Source: Gibbula magus (lineage: Eukaryota > Mollusca > Gastropoda > Trochida > Trochidae). From it: 64,000 bases of DNA. The DNA is taken from positions 81,113,093 to 81,177,092 of the forward strand of contig OW388289.1 of the NCBI GenBank assembly GCA_936450465.1, given 5' to 3'. The position numbers and the translations under genes were made by a program. Below, in pieces: positions 23,901 through 30,100 of this stretch. Each line of letters starts with the position of its first letter. The first letter of the stretch is position 1. The notes under the pieces were generated by a model, which saw nothing but the letters and a program-made list of their open reading frames with translations, searched no databases and was not told the origin of the DNA.

Positions 23901-25351
23901 CGCCATGCAATTTTGGCTTTATACACAACACCGTTATTACCACTACGGATAATTGGTTTATGTAATAAGATGTTTTACCCTCTAAAGTAAATATAAATGA
24001 CATAAACTATCATTATAAATGAGAAATTTGAAAAAAAATAAAATTTGCAAAAAACGTGCTACAGCGCCTTTAAGTATTATTTCGTTGCTGCAGTAACCTG
24101 AAATAATTTATATGCAATATAGACGGGATGCACAATAGCATATGCAACAACAGATATTACAACTCGCATATTGATAAATACAGCTAAACAAACAACTTAA
24201 AGTGATGGAAAAATATTTGAAATACAAAATCAACAACAAAAGTAAGGAGTTCAAATAGAGCCATGGGCTCTGTAGCTCATCAGGATTTCATTGATTTATG
24301 ATCTAAGGTTGAATATCAAAGTTATCTCAAGTAATACATTGTTAACAAGCAAAAATTAGGTTTTTAGATCATGACCCCTGTGACCCGTATTTGGAGTCAC
24401 AGGGTCACCAATCCTACAATTAAGAATCACCTTTGACCAAAGTCTCTACACAACATTTCACCTTTCTAGAGCTTTACATACTTGAGATATTAAAAGATGA
24501 AAATAGGTTTTTGGGTCATGACCCGTGACCTAGATTGGGGTCACAGGGTCACAAAATCTACAATTTACAATCCCCATTGGCCAAGGAGTCTGCACACAAC
24601 TTTTCAGCTCTCTAGACCTTTTTGAGCTGGAGAAGAAGATGAAAATAGGTTTATAAGGATGTAGGGTCACAAAATCTACAATTTAGAATCCCCATTGGCC
24701 AAAGAGTCTGCACACAACTCTTCAGCTCTCTAGACCTTTTGGAACTGGAGAAGAAGATGAAAATAGGTTTTTAACGACGTGACCCCTGTGACCCCATTTG
24801 GGGTCATGGGGTCACGAAATCTACAATTTAGAATCCCCATTGGCCAAGGAGTCTGCACACAACTTTTCAGCTCTCTAGACCTTTTGGAACTGGAGATGAA
24901 GATGATAATAGTTTTTTAAGGATGTGACCCCTGTGACCCCATTTGGGGTCACGGGGTCACGAAATCTACAATTTAGAATCCCCATTGGCCAAGGAGTCTG
25001 CACACAACTTTTCAGCTCTCTAGACCTTTTGGAACTGGAGAAGAAGATGAAAATAGGTTTTTAAGGATGTGACCCCTGTGACCCCATTTGGGGTCATTGG
25101 GTCACGAAATCTACAATTTAGAATCCCTATTGGCCAAGGAGTCTGCACGTAAAATTTCAGCTCTGTGGAGTCATTGGTTCTGGAGAAGAAGTTGAAAAAG
25201 CAAAAAGTTTACGGACGGATGGACGGATGAATGGACGGACGCCGGACACCATGCCATGCCATAAACCCATCGGGCCTTTCAGGCCTGATGAGCTAAAAAA
25301 GTAAAGTTACCTTTCCTGAAAGAATAGTGGTCTTGTCCTTCGACTGTCCAT
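6382..25351 (-). CDS. ADHFE1: Hydroxyacid-oxoacid transhydrogenase (iron-containing alcohol dehydrogenase family), 14 exons
   Basis: The enzyme oxidises 4-hydroxybutyrate to succinate semialdehyde coupled to 2-oxoglutarate reduction, in mitochondria in animals. Exons in coding order: 25351-25311, 22311-22276, 21623-21584, 20000-19947, 19613-19459, 18620-18424, 17424-17347, 16962-16857, 16343-16194, 15268-15170, 8120-8042, 7651-7555, 7189-7032, 6465-6382. All introns are GT-AG and phase is continuous, giving 1,374 nt and 457 aa (the human protein is 467). Visible landmarks are [14 protein letters not shown], the NAD-binding GGGS (residues 129-132), [10 protein letters not shown], and predicted metal ligands D233, H237, H320 and H347 (DVLCH, CHGM, PHG). 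The C-terminus is [11 protein letters not shown] to MKVF-stop. Exons 3-14 are secure. Exon 1 and the ATG at 25,351 were chosen because only they keep frame through the 36- and 40-nt exons. The intron between 8,120 and 15,170 contains a DIRS retroelement. Confidence 0.93.
8263..8440 (+). repeat. DIRS inverted terminal repeat, low-coordinate (3') arm
   Basis: 178 bp, reverse complement of 14,700-14,877 with one mismatch (T at 8,421 where the other arm predicts G). It begins AATACTTACCCCACTTC. The arm is preceded by a 33-bp terminal extension (8,230-8,262) not shared with the other arm, which is typical of DIRS ends. Confidence 0.95.
8507..8589 (-). repeat. DIRS internal complementary region
   Basis: 83 bp reading as the reverse complement of the right end joined to the left end. 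Its first 50 bp mirror 8,230-8,279 perfectly and its last 35 bp mirror 14,850-14,884 perfectly. In the DIRS-1 model this region templates completion of the ends during formation of the circular intermediate. It lies just inside the 3' terminal repeat, the canonical place, between the recombinase stop and the repeat arm. Confidence 0.93.
8772..10124 (-). CDS. DIRS tyrosine recombinase
   Basis: 450 aa if started at the ATG at 10,124. The frame is open further upstream to 11,513, but that part is a shadow of the RT frame. An N-terminal SAM-like core-binding domain spans about residues 90-205 ([29 protein letters not shown]) and the catalytic domain about 215-430. Catalytic residues expected of the family are visible: R255 in [14 protein letters not shown]384-x-x-R387 in NPHEIR, W410, and the nucleophile candidate Y420 in FASHYLRDL. 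It would integrate the circular DNA intermediate without duplicating the target. It overlaps the RT frame by about 300 nt. The true start is uncertain because DIRS recombinases may be made by re-initiation or from another transcript. Confidence 0.9.
   Translation of the reverse strand: MGGGRIVSQLGGAGRLRVSSTHTAPKGSGKDKSNEITATAFGSALLACEKLVPPTSRPRLKRPSSTTSVASAVATSEQPSASSGPRAVSSVRLGHLQKALKSKGYSARVASAISQAHRVSTRSLYDDKWLSFEKFCTSRSRDPMSASPQFVAEFLLYLRNTRHLKGGTISTYLSALNSVLAVKTDTKLSKTPELIALLKSFKLEDQKQKFRPPAWDLNLVLRHLRGSPYEPLSKASFEDLTRKTAFLISLATAARVSEIHALDVTRVRFETSRHGSVHLGLLWNFVAKNQLPGQPDRKFTIPPLSSIVHDSEREELSLCPVRVLREYIRRSTTRRKSRKRLFIPFSTAANGEVSRNTIALWLRQTILAAYDAEGLPHPAANNPHEIRALASTMALHRNISVPQIMEGCFWRSTSVFASHYLRDLAVEDVQGLQSFGPLVVAQQLTRPRLH
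9824..11950 (-). CDS. DIRS reverse transcriptase-RNase H polyprotein
   Basis: 708 aa and intact. The reverse transcriptase domain is at about residues 130-345, with [32 protein letters not shown] (catalytic Asp), [15 protein letters not shown], and the active-site YIDD at 282-285. RNase H follows at about 443-558, with [30 protein letters not shown] and NVLADALSR supplying the D-E-D-D set. The remaining 130 residues ([47 protein letters not shown]) are the conserved region commonly found after RNase H in DIRS elements; its biochemical role is not settled here. The frame overlaps the gag-like frame by 182 nt, so expression may need frameshifting or internal initiation. Confidence 0.93.
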   Translation of the reverse strand: MLEFTQGRGSPSGVLTKTSTSTSVGALTQGVAGFKTTLRLPGDELLLPLGRRRHLTSPGVEGLGTHDWKLPPPVVPVTDTPVGGRLGVFWPNWTILEDPFVTTILQAGYKLPIVRSPPLTNLPRSRVYSPTQLLQLSNNITILLDKCAIETVSHPENTPGFYSPIFLVPKKNSEKMRMIHNLAVFNELYLAEPPHFRMTSLDQLRSKLARDDWLVSLDLQDAYLHVPIYRPHRKYLRFVFRDTHYQWKVLPFGISTAPWLFTRITTPIARFLHLRGIEFDPYIDDCLMSHAAPLVLRRQSQFALDLLHRLGWIVNEEKSHLIPSQRLMFIGGFFLTDLDLVKVPPDRWDRIQSFAKRGLCDSMTLREWQSLLGLLSSAQYLTTRGRLMLRPLQRFITPFIQRDDLQVRFPLTIGLHPYLFWWTIQSNVCAGVSLTDFPPDFQLFVDASHQGWGAHLEDRTAAGLWSDVQSQWHSNNLELQAVILAVTHWLSVLRNSRLLVASDNSTVVWLIKNQGTTGSWKLLDQTFQLFHLLDRNHIQVKARHIPGCQNVLADALSRPDKPSPTEWMLHPEAFDLLCTGLHRPLIDLFATKYNARLPVYVSPLPDPAAWAVDALSLSWEGLDAYAFPPPILLPKVVAKIKATRSLRLLLVAPFWPARSWFPLLRGLVSSDPVPLPLWPRLLLHPNSRLPHPDPERFHLSAWVIYRRP
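11769..13754 (-). CDS. DIRS gag-like protein with an arginine-serine (RS) repeat domain
   Basis: 661 aa from the first ATG; an ATG at 13,664 directly before a cysteine cluster ([10 protein letters not shown]...CPDC...CIYC) may be the real start. The cluster resembles a small zinc-binding module. Residues of about 260-325 are RS/RSPRR repeats encoded by a GAGCGCCGAGGTGAGC-type minisatellite. The second half is predicted helical, and the C-terminus is basic and Gly/Arg-rich ([15 protein letters not shown]), suiting RNA binding. It occupies the first coding position as expected for a DIRS nucleocapsid-like protein. Assignment rests on position and composition, since gag is poorly conserved. Confidence 0.8.
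   Translation of the reverse strand: MFTFFKGALRRLCFPLFMLTVSVLYSQSSSMQVFCSSCRSTKSAKDPHPLCPDCVGFQCNLDNKCIYCRPLSPSKFKAFVVARRKRFSQRKLRMADKSSPSPRDGAVPGVPDSVPVLGTPVSSEPSSASQVRVRHGPTLEEVEQGVNPGAPAIDSNLLMTLVNKQVEKLLEARVAQEVTVLPPPPQLPPTRPLMESVVRVASDDHRRVERSSTVQFRDTPMDPIYHRQYDQRLDLRAGDTPRFGEANRDFVYKEDHRRRSRSPRRSSRRSRLRSPRRSRSPRRSPRRSRSPRRSRSPRRSPRRSPRRSPRRSSPRSKAPTSSHVSSERSHSPVLREEHDFVPDYTEEVSEDDQTDTWLEYGDMFTWIADRLVTCPSPSQSADRRFAIWDEPELLIPPHPTIKEAMENLDEDFAKLDNNPSIHLAKATSGKYKIHSMKVYQAGAVQDDHVRRLSDASQSMYKVQDQKLKNVDTELKRALIPLSGLVSSLEAASQDLTEENPSRVEHQATLFKWQANACADVLSHVRSAIAMNTVVRRTGLLQPCQWEEEFKRSLVRAPVSSETLFGDKIKEVFKEQSDKAQADFTFQACKLVANTFPANNRKGARVYTGKRKSVRGAYQNKHVNKRGGFDSGRGRFQNNAQASRGRAPTTPGKKKTPYKSRR
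12800..12990 (-). repeat. Coding minisatellite for the RS domain
   Basis: About ten imperfect 15-18-bp repeats around GAGCGCCGAGGTGAGCGC, read on the minus strand as [12 protein letters not shown] peptide. The same stretch is open on the plus strand as a Glu/Arg repeat (12,805-13,074), a compositional shadow. Confidence 0.85.
13755..14699 (-). other. DIRS 5' leader between terminal repeat and gag-like frame
   Basis: About 0.95 kb, AT-rich, no conserved coding frame. It contains a low-complexity run of 'aaatttaaatttat' type near 13,873-13,915. By position it should contain promoter and leader functions; no specific motif could be assigned. Confidence 0.5.
14700..14877 (-). repeat. DIRS inverted terminal repeat, high-coordinate (5') arm
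   Basis: 178-bp mirror of 8,263-8,440, ending GAAGTGGGGTAAGTATT, followed by a 7-bp extension (AAAAATT, 14,878-14,884) that is also represented in the internal complementary region. Confidence 0.95.
15300..15653 (+). mobile_element. 5'-truncated tandem-core element
   Basis: About two core monomers ('ccaaatctacaat-tagaat', 'caacatttca', 'ctggagaagaagac'), a degenerate GGACAGACGG stretch, the 3' hairpin and CCAGATGAGCTA. The 5' palindrome and subterminal repeat are missing. It lies in the intron just upstream of the exon at 15,170-15,268. Confidence 0.65.
15925..16190. repeat. Dispersed repeat, possibly SINE-related
   Basis: It shares blocks with 41,375-41,570: 'gagtatttcacttatatcat', 'tattattgc', 'gtgaaacctgc-tggaact', 'aaattcagtgtag', and 'cgaacc-ggacctcttga-ccgaagcc'. 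A shorter match to the last block lies at about 17,675-17,750. The GGATTCGAACC-like block resembles an inverted pol III B box, but no full tRNA head is apparent. It ends directly against the ADHFE1 exon at 16,194. Confidence 0.5.
17452..17580 (+). mobile_element. Partial copy of the TTTAAAGG MITE family
   Basis: It begins AAAGCGCTGTAGCA and tracks the left 130 bp of the MITEs at 21,712 and 23,709, including 'tgggtaaaacatct-attacac'. The right end has decayed. It lies in the intron immediately upstream of the exon at 17,347-17,424. Confidence 0.6.
17918..18179 (-). mobile_element. tRNA-derived SINE with (TTA)n tail
   Basis: On the minus strand the head begins GGGGATGTAGCTCAGTTGG, a pol III A box at about 18,161-18,172, followed by a B-box-like GTTCGATTCTC at about 18,118-18,128. 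The anticodon-arm region is present, so the first 73 nt are tRNA-like. A body of about 160 bp follows and ends in a (TTA)n tail at 17,918-17,947. No intron or functional tRNA 3' end is seen, so it is not called a tRNA gene. It lies in an intron of the ADHFE1-type gene in sense orientation. Confidence 0.8.
18696..18785. repeat. 18-bp perfect inverted repeat
   Basis: GGGAGAAGGGAGGATGAA at 18,696-18,713 and its reverse complement at 18,768-18,785, with a 54-bp loop that contains a nested AACCAAGA...TCTTTGGTT-like pair. It is a potential hairpin in intron RNA, or a remnant of a small palindromic transposon. Confidence 0.7.
21100..21480 (+). mobile_element. Diverged relative of the hAT-like MITE found in the 3.1-kb array
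   Basis: Blocks align in order with 48,950-49,200: 'gctgaccaatcacat', 'tttggagtt-ct-cccctag', 'ctcac', 'tgaatt-c-cc-gaacat', and 'agactgtttgg'. Terminal repeats are not clearly retained. It is evidence that this MITE family is dispersed in the genome and not confined to the array. Confidence 0.6.
21712..22077 (+). mobile_element. MITE with TTTAAAGGGGCAGTAGCACG termini, copy 1
   Basis: 366 bp. The terminal inverted repeats are about 27 bp with one mismatch (TTTAAAGGGGCAGTAGCACG versus the reverse complement of CGTGCTACTACCCCTTTAAA). The interior includes GCATGGCGGCCATTTTATTGTG. There is no coding potential. The superfamily is not assigned; TTAA or TTTAAA may be the target duplication. It lies in the second-exon intron of the ADHFE1-type gene. 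Confidence 0.85.
22860..22945. repeat. Cluster of TACTCGAGTA palindromes
   Basis: Three TACTCGAGTA or CTCGAGTA palindromes within 80 bp, followed by ACCCGGTTACCCG. Similar ACTCGAGTA-rich termini occur in some animal MITEs. Element limits are not defined. Confidence 0.4.
23709..24073 (-). mobile_element. MITE with TTTAAAGGCGCTGTAGCACG termini, copy 2 (inverted)
   Basis: 365 bp, the same family as 21,712-22,077 but in opposite orientation, with near-perfect termini (TTTAAAGGCGCTGTAGCACG and CGTGCTACAGCGCCTTTAAG). The two copies align over their full length in reverse complement, so the intron transcript could fold into a long imperfect duplex. Confidence 0.85.
24257..25300 (+). mobile_element. 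Tandem-core non-autonomous element, about 1.04 kb
   Basis: The perfect 5' palindrome AGAGCCATGGGCTCT and TAGCTCATCAGG are followed by seven or so core monomers of about 118 bp, a GGACGGATGGACGGATG microsatellite, the 3' hairpin and CCTGATGAGCTAAAA. The middle monomers are very similar to one another, consistent with recent local expansion. The 3' end stops 9 bp from the proposed splice donor of ADHFE1 exon 1 (GT at 25,310-25,309, read on minus). Confidence 0.8.
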
Positions 25352-27159
25352 GATGAAGCCATTGTGTGAACTGATTCATTCTAAAACCACTCAGACTTTA
25401 TAGGCAATGAAATGTATTACTGCTCAATGTTGCTGAATAAAAACGTGCTTAAAGCATGCATGTTCGTGATTCAAGCACGACGCTTATGCTGTAGCACGAC
25501 TCGTACGCTTTATATAAAATGTACACCTCATGCACCTCGGACAATTTCAGAAATTCAGTGCTCACAGTGCTGATGATGATGCCCCTAACATTTGCATATG
25601 AAAATGAGAAATGTCAATGTTTTGCATGTTGTGTTCGAGAGAATGTTTCCCTAATTTGTTGACAATTCATTTGAAATATATTCATTTTAAGACATTTTCT
25701 TGACGACTCAAGCATTTGACTAAGCTCTACGATAGAAAGAGAACTCATAGCAGTTCATTATCAGGATATAAATGTACGGGTTTGAGAGGGTTGGGCGAGG
25801 CGTCCCGATAATGTACTGCTACTCGTCCTCTATCTATTACTTAAATTATATACCGGTAAGGAGATTTAGGTTTCAAAATGAACATATCATTATAGCATCC
25901 TAAAAATTTAAATCTTCCAATACAGCAAAAGATGATAAAGCAAAGAAAATTGATTAAGTTGGTTTATGAACTCTCCTATGATGATTTTGATCAATTTGGA
26001 GAAAAAAATATGCTACCTAGAATCACTTGCACATACAAAATTTCCCCTCCAATTAAAAATGTTACCAAATTTTACCATCCAACTAAAAATATTATAAGTG
26101 AAAAAGTATGATTTTCTTATTCAATTCTGTGACTGTTTTGCAATACCCTTTAATATAAATACAATACAATACAGTTTTCAATTACACTAGAGCAAAGTTC
26201 CCTCCTGCCTTTAGAGTTTTAAACCCAAAAATCTTAAAACAATTTTTAAAAATTTGCCTGACCTAATAAGAGATACAACTGTCTGTGTATGTTATCTAGA
26301 GTCATGATAACCTGTAAAACATGTTGCAATAGAAAACCTAACTATACATTCCCAAATTACCTACAAACTCAATGAACCTTAATTCTAAATGTTTATAGCT
26401 TCTTACTTATATCATTTCATATGCATTAAAATGTATGCCATAGAATGTTATGTAAACTTGAAATGTGGTATTTTTAACAAATCATGCATGACATTCATGT
26501 TATCACAGATGAGCTTCTTTTGAGTAGGCCTAGATACTTTGACCTGAAGAAATGGCCTAGTTGAGAAATCATGTGTTAACAGAAAATCAGCCATGGATAA
26601 CAAACTAGCTGGTAACAGGATCTTTAATAAACTGCAAATACAATATTAACCTCGTACCATTTCTGTGAAAGGCTTCCAATGCCACCGAATACTTTTATGG
26701 AACCTGCCATTTTTCTGAGGCTGGAGAACTTGTCCTGGCTATCTCAAACAATGGGCTATGGGTGAACAATGCCAACAGCGGTGCTCCCCCTTTGCACGAT
26801 TCTTCGCCCACTGTGACTTATTCAGTTTAGGGACATCCCATTGCCATTTGGAACAGTTTAAGTTTCTGTAGGTGAAACAAGTTTATGTTACGTTTTATAT
26901 GGGTGTTAAAAGAAATATTATTGAAGTCAAATATATGTGCATATTATTATTTTAAGATGTATAAGCACAGTTTGGAAACCACTTAGAAAGTTTGTTTCGA
27001 TATTATTTACAGTGTAAAGAGTAATAATACGCCTGCTATACATCGTAATCCCTCTCTTGTGAAGAATAGTAAAGCCCAACTAAAGTGGGTGGTGACATTT
27101 CTCATGCAATAACAACAAACATGGCGGCAAACGGTGGTTAAATATTACAGTAAATAAAA
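25352..27159. promoter_or_regulatory. Divergent intergenic region between the two host genes
   Basis: It separates the minus-strand ADHFE1-type start (25,351) from the plus-strand receptor-like start (27,160), so both promoters should lie here; no TATA box or initiator was assigned. A repeated CACGACGCTTATGCTGTAGCACGACTCG stretch near 25,476-25,503 and AACATGGCGGC (YY1-like) at 27,118-27,128 are the only motif-like features noticed. The rest is AT-rich with no gene seen. Confidence 0.45.
27121..27141 (+). promoter_or_regulatory. Upstream open reading frame in the receptor-like gene leader
   Basis: ATGGCGGCAAACGGTGGTTAA encodes six residues (MAANGG) and stops 18 nt before the main ATG at 27,160. 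If the transcript starts upstream, this could tune translation of the receptor. The transcription start is unknown. Confidence 0.45.
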
Positions 27160-30100
27160 ATGGCAAACTGGGTCGCAAAGGGATTTGAAACTATTGATGA
27201 CGATGAAGTTATTGATGAGCCACAGACAAATAAGAATGACTCCGTATACGTAAAAGTGCGAGGGTCTCAGAGGGGAATCCTTCGCCGTTCAGGTAGCGAC
27301 CCGTCACCGAGCAAACCCGTTATCTCCAGCTTATCGGGTGATAACCGTGGTTATCAACTGAACGATGTTTCCTCGTCGACTGCTGTACCCACAGAGCCAC
27401 CCGATATTGACACCGACTGGCGAGACACGGCCACTAGAAGATCGCGCATACTTCAACCATTGTACGTGCGTGCAGTGCGTGACCCACGATTTGGGACAGA
27501 GATGCCGGGGTACATTACCATGTAAGTTTCATGCAACCTGTCTATTTCGTTGACTGTCAATCACTTTAGTTCTTGTCTTTTGTCTAAAAGGTGACACTTG
27601 CGCTGTCAGTTTACTTGGTTGAGTAAAACGAATATTATTAAGGTGTTTGACAAGTCTTTTGTAATTTTCATTAATGAGAATGACATATAAGTGTTGTAAA
27701 TTAAGGGAAATATTTATATATTCATTGATAATAAATGATCCAGGAATAATTAAATACTTGTTTTCATATTTTGAAAAATATGATAAAATATGATAAAATA
27801 TGATAAAATATTTATTTCAACTGTTGAAACATTCTACTTGACTGTCAGCATTTATTAGTAGTTAATTAGGGGTTTCTATGAGATTAAGTATTAGGCCTAA
27901 ATAACATTTAAAGTATTTATTATATTATTTATCATACCGGTATATTATATTTTAAACACAATATTTTTAATATAATTTCTTGAATTATGTAATTAATCAT
28001 ATTAGGAGACAGCTATTAATCAAGAACCCAAAATGGGCCAAGTTTCCTTTGTTAATGACCTAACATCACTGATTACTTTGACTAGATCAGTTTATGATTC
28101 ACAACATGGTCTTGTCCTAGTTTTGTCATATGTTTACTCATGTTTGTCGTCTCACTTTGTCATCTCAGTTTATAAAAGTCTGTAAGTTATAATGTACTGT
28201 GACATTTTCAATTTGGATTAAATCTAAGCCAAATTTTATCCTTGTGGATAATTTTTTATCAGGTGTCACTTTGAAAGGTTTTATTGGAATAATCTAATTG
28301 ATGAAAGTTATAAGTCGCCAAACTTTGTGAAAAATACATCAATGACTTTTGTCTTTTCTAAATTTTAAATCACAATTTCAGTTTGGGCCATTCAAGTATT
28401 TCAAATGAACTTGCAGAAATATATTTCTAAGTTATTTGAAATTTATCACAATCTGACAAGGACTGCAACTATTGATAGGTTGTTTTACTATCAGTGCATC
28501 GATTGTGTTCTCGAATTTTCATGAAAAAGTACTTTTGCAAAGCTGACAATGATGATTGTTCGATAATTCAATGTATCGCTTCATCCCTAATAAAATGTAC
28601 ATTCAAAATATATTGATTGATCTGATTCTCATTTGCCTGGGATTAAACCTAAATTGTTGCGCCAAATCTCATCCTTATTCCTTTTATGATGCACACCTTT
28701 TAAAGTGAATTACCAGAGTCAAATACTTTTAGTACTCTTTTATAGATAAAACTTGATATTAGCACACCTCTACTCTTAGCCCTTGATCTTTTAATTTAAT
28801 ACCTTCCGTGAAATTTTGGCTGTTTCTTTAAAATTATATTTTTGTAAAAACAAAGATGTCATCGACTGTTTGTTTATATTCAACTTCAAGTAAAACTAAT
28901 AGGAAACAATTTAATAAATATATAAATTTCCCTTTTGAATCTCAGGGAGAGAGATAGCCAGCCGTTCACACCGGTGTCAGTATCCCCGGACCGGTTTCTG
29001 GCGTCCCAGGGGTCTCCATACATGTCCCACCTGTTGTCAGCCATGCAGTCCACAGATGATGGTCTGCAGCACAAGAACATTCAGCTGTCTCGCCGCCTTC
29101 CCTCCTGGTTATGGTTCCTTCTTGCCAAATCTGTCGGAATTAAACTCCACCCCAAAGACAAACCGATCTTTGCGACCATACTCCACATATTCGTACTATC
29201 CGTCGGTTTTCTGTTTGGAATAACAGGGGCCTGGTATACAGTGAAGGATATTTTGAGCGAATACTCCAAGACGACAGTGTTGATAGGAACCGTTAGGATG
29301 ATGATCGGGTTCGGGTGGGTTCTGCTTGGGGTGTACGCCCACAAGCTTGCCGGAAAGTTATTCGGTAACAAAAACTTTGCCGAGAGTGTAAGATTGCATT
29401 CTAAAACATTCCTGAAAATCAGCACAACAGGATTAATGGTGATCATGGGTTATGTTTTGGTTGGAGCAAATTCATACGATGACTTTGACGAGTACCTTGA
29501 CACTGCGTGTACGAAGATTCAGCTACTGCCGATAGTGTGTCACCTGTTCTTCGTGTCCAAGTCACTGTATGCGTTTCTCTGTGTGTCCTGGACCATGGTT
29601 GTCGGTTTTGTGCTCCTCTCCGTCTGCCGCACTCACACCATTGGTAAGTTAGACTGCAATGTGAGTTTTGAGGATTGCTGATTTCTTTACTCATATTCTT
29701 CTTCACAAAAGGATGCCAGTAGATTTGTAAACATTCATCCAGCAGTTTTAGTCAAAATAAGTTACTGAGTTTGAAAGAAACTGATATGTAATTGAGTTTT
29801 GAACTATGCTACAATACTTCCCTTCTTATTCATCATGAATTCACATTAACGTTAACCTTTCATGAGTTTATAGGTCAACCTATCATGAGTTGGTATCTCA
29901 CCTCTTTCATGAGTTAATATCTCAGCCTTATATGAGTTTATAGGTCACTGTATCATAAGTTATCTCATCCTTTCATGAGTTAATATCTCACCCTTTCATG
30001 GGCTTATATCTCACCCTATCTACAGTATGAATCTCACCCTTACATGAGTTGATATCTCACCCTTACATGAGTTGATATCTCACCCTTTCATGAGTTAATA

